Part shown: one piece after another, positions 62,474 to 64,000 of the stretch | How the letters are laid out: each line of letters opens with the position of its first letter | Numbering within the stretch: the first letter of the stretch is position 1 | From: an uncultured Mycoplasmatota bacterium | GTDB taxonomy: Bacteria > Bacillota_I > Bacilli_A > RF39 > UBA660 | NCBI GenBank assembly: GCA_948434005.1 | Contig: CAOJEH010000004.1 | Coordinates: 1 to 64,000, forward strand | Reading direction: 5' to 3' | Length of the DNA stretch: 64,000 bases | Made by a program: the position numbers and the translations under genes | Notes under the pieces: model-generated | Told to the model about the DNA's origin: nothing | Database searches by the model: none | What the model saw: the letters and a program-made list of their open reading frames with translations, nothing else

Positions 62474-63238
62474 CTATTTTACAAGTTCAATACTTTTAAA
62501 AATATAATTATTATTTTCACTATCATAATTATATGTATATTTATAATTATTTACTTTTTCATAGTCAACTGTAATATCAAATGTATTCCCATCTATACCC
62601 TGAATAACAGAATTATCATCATTAACGTTATATATCTTTCTACTAACTTGATCAAAATTAGCAACTGCTACATATATAAATATATTCTTATCAGTTTTTT
62701 CAGCTTTAACTATATGTCTAATTGTTTTAAATTGACTACAAGTAGGATTACATGGTGAATCTGATTGTTCTCTATATACTTGATTAGCTGTATCATAAAA
62801 TATGCTAGGGCATATATCCGTCATACTAGAATCATTTATTTGTACAGTTGTACCAAATAGAGTCTCTATAGCTTTTTGGAATTCTTCCTGACTAAATGTA
62901 ATATTACTATCTATTTTTTTACCATAGGCTTCTTTTGCAACTAAAGCATTTCTATAGCTATCACTCATATCATCAACAGTAAGGCGAGCTTTCTTATATA
63001 AACCAGCTTCTATACCACAGCCTTTATCATAATCTATTCTAGAAATTAATTCATTAACTAAAGTACCTTTTGTATTTAATGAGACAACATTACTATTCTG
63101 ATTATCGTCTCCTTTATTTATATAAACAGTTAAATAGTAATAAGATAATCCTGCGCCAATTAATAAAAAAGCAACACAAAGTAAAAATACAATGAAACCA
63201 CTATTTTTTTTCTTTTCTCTTATCTCAACCTCTTCCAT
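62474..63238 (-). CDS. membrane-anchored extracytoplasmic protein, unknown
   Basis: 254 residues. A short charged N-terminus (EEVEIREKKKN), one membrane helix (about 13-36) and an outside domain of about 210 residues with four cysteines in CGIEAG, DICPSI, CNPTCSQF and helices followed by strands. A C-terminal part (RKIYNVNDDNSV, KYTYNYDSENNNYIFKSIEL) resembles an NTF2-like or DUF3828-like beta sheet, but I cannot name it. Start ATG 63238 after GAGGTGG. A T-rich hairpin at about 62450-62475 ends it. Confidence 0.65.
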   Translation of the reverse strand: MEEVEIREKKKNSGFIVFLLCVAFLLIGAGLSYYYLTVYINKGDDNQNSNVVSLNTKGTLVNELISRIDYDKGCGIEAGLYKKARLTVDDMSDSYRNALVAKEAYGKKIDSNITFSQEEFQKAIETLFGTTVQINDSSMTDICPSIFYDTANQVYREQSDSPCNPTCSQFKTIRHIVKAEKTDKNIFIYVAVANFDQVSRKIYNVNDDNSVIQGIDGNTFDITVDYEKVNNYKYTYNYDSENNNYIFKSIELVK

Positions 63239-63330
63239 ATTCTCCACCTCTATTATAATATACTATACATTTTTCTTATTTTCAATTCATAATTACAAAA
63301 CATATTAAAAAAAAGTATAATCTACTTTTT

Positions 63331-63804
63331 CTAATTCTTTTCTTCTAAAAACAATTTTCTTGTTATAAAATTGAATACCATTACAAAACAGGTTGCTACT
63401 ATTTTAGCTAATATATAATACATATTAAATAATTCCATTGTTAACCACATAATTAAGTCATTTAAAACAAGACCTATAGCACTAAACACTACAAATGTAA
63501 CAAATGTTTTTTTCTTATTTTTGCTCTCATCAACAGTAAACACCCAACGTATACTCGCAATGTAATTATATACTGTAGCAATACAAAAAGCTAAAGTATT
63601 AGCTATCAAAACAGGTATATGTAAATACTCTTTAAATACAAAAATACTAGCAAAATCAATTATAGTAGCAACTCCACCTACTATTATAAACTTAAAAATT
63701 TGAACAAATAACTTCTCTGTTTGTTTTTTTAACTTGATATGAAATAGTTTGAAAAATTTTAAAACAAATAATTCTGCTATATCTTTTTCTTTTTTATTTT
63801 TCAT
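63331..63804 (-). CDS. GtrA family membrane protein
   Basis: 157 residues. After a basic start four membrane helices follow: FKFIIVGGVATIIDFASIFVF, IANTLAFCIATVYNYIASIRWVF, TFVTFVVFSAIGLVLNDLIMWL and YILAKIVATCFVMVFNFITRKLFL. This is the GtrA fold, a putative flippase or helper for polyprenyl-linked sugars made by a GtrB. The GT2 gene upstream, cut by the window edge, is its likely partner (10 nt apart). The start is the ATG at 63804 after AGGTG. Confidence 0.9.
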   Translation of the reverse strand: MKNKKEKDIAELFVLKFFKLFHIKLKKQTEKLFVQIFKFIIVGGVATIIDFASIFVFKEYLHIPVLIANTLAFCIATVYNYIASIRWVFTVDESKNKKKTFVTFVVFSAIGLVLNDLIMWLTMELFNMYYILAKIVATCFVMVFNFITRKLFLEEKN

Positions 63805-63813
63805 AATATGCAC

Positions 63814-64000
63814 CTACTTCTTCGTATTTATTAAAATTAATTCGAATAATTGCCTATGTTTTCTAACTACCACTTCTAAAATTATACCACAAATAAATAA
63901 TAATATAGAAATAATTAGCATAAAACCAGAAAATATTAAAGTTAGAAATCTAGGAACTAAACCCGTTTTGAAATACTCTATAAATACTGGAGTACCAAAA
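63814..64000 (-). CDS. C-terminal part of a GT2 glycosyltransferase (partial)
   Basis: The frame runs into the window edge. The visible 61 residues start FGTPVFIEYFKTGLVPRFLT and continue through two membrane helices (LTLIFSGFMLIISILLFICGIIL) to a charged end (EVVVRKHRQLFELILINTKK). The 'TGLVPRF' plus two helices is the C-terminal layout of GT2/GtrB-type transferases that act on polyprenyl phosphate. Coupled to the GtrA gene downstream (stop at 63814-63816). Confidence 0.75.
   Translation of the reverse strand, partial: FGTPVFIEYFKTGLVPRFLTLIFSGFMLIISILLFICGIILEVVVRKHRQLFELILINTKK

Overview
The window is very AT-rich (by eye well under a third G+C) and reads as a chromosomal segment of a Gram-positive anaerobe of the Bacillota. 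The evidence is strong AGGAGG/AGGTG ribosome binding sites, a T-box leader on valS, a CIRCE operator on clpB, sigma-A type promoters, a pyruvate:ferredoxin oxidoreductase, an oxygen-sensitive acyl-CoA dehydratase activase operon and the order valS-spoIIB-radC-mreC-mreD-spoIVFA-spoIVFB known from Bacillus. TGG and TGA are used in the standard way. Two candidate placements are an uncultured gut lineage such as RF39-type Bacilli or TANB77-type Clostridia; I cannot decide between them.

Layout. 1-7.7 kb: tRNA-Thr and tRNA-Ala, then a minus-strand run reading valS > SPOR protein > radC > mreC > mreD > spoIVFA-like > spoIVFB-like, led by a valine T-box and a 51-codon ORF. 7.7-9.8 kb: dCMP deaminase, a cyclophilin lipoprotein and an HD phosphohydrolase. 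9.8-16.3 kb: an accessory block of small genes (two membrane-anchored XRE regulators, DUF5131, DUF3781, an alkyltransferase-like protein, a nitroreductase, DUF3800) ending in a degraded tyrosine integrase beside tRNA-Gly and tRNA-Cys. 16.6-22.9 kb: exported proteins, a secreted nuclease and the dehydratase-activase trio. 22.9-31.3 kb: an ABC-F ATPase, a four-gene kinase-like/phosphoesterase cluster, a large structured RNA of about 590 nt with its own promoter, a Prs-like enzyme and a glucosaminidase-like protein.

31.4-48 kb: an ABC exporter, two TasA-like surface proteins with 'TYAWLT' anchors, a DUF1292 gene, a thioredoxin/CcdA/cysteine desulfurase group, an acidic-repeat protein, CIRCE-controlled clpB, and a LysM / carrier / SpoIID-PG-binding wall operon. 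48-56 kb: trxA-trxB, a small plus-strand RNA candidate, a GT-C type membrane protein and pyruvate:ferredoxin oxidoreductase. 56-64 kb: a cell-surface glycan cluster (NAGPA-type protein, GtrB-like and GT4 transferases, Alg14, an Alg13-GtrA fusion, multi-TM proteins, GtrA and the end of another GT2).

Most worth following: the unidentified large RNA at 28.66-29.25 kb; poly-G tracts lying exactly in the -35/-10 spacer of two related promoters (one drives a TasA-like surface gene, the other has no gene), which look like phase-variable switches; the pseudoknotted small RNA candidate at 50.1 kb; and the Alg13-GtrA fusion.
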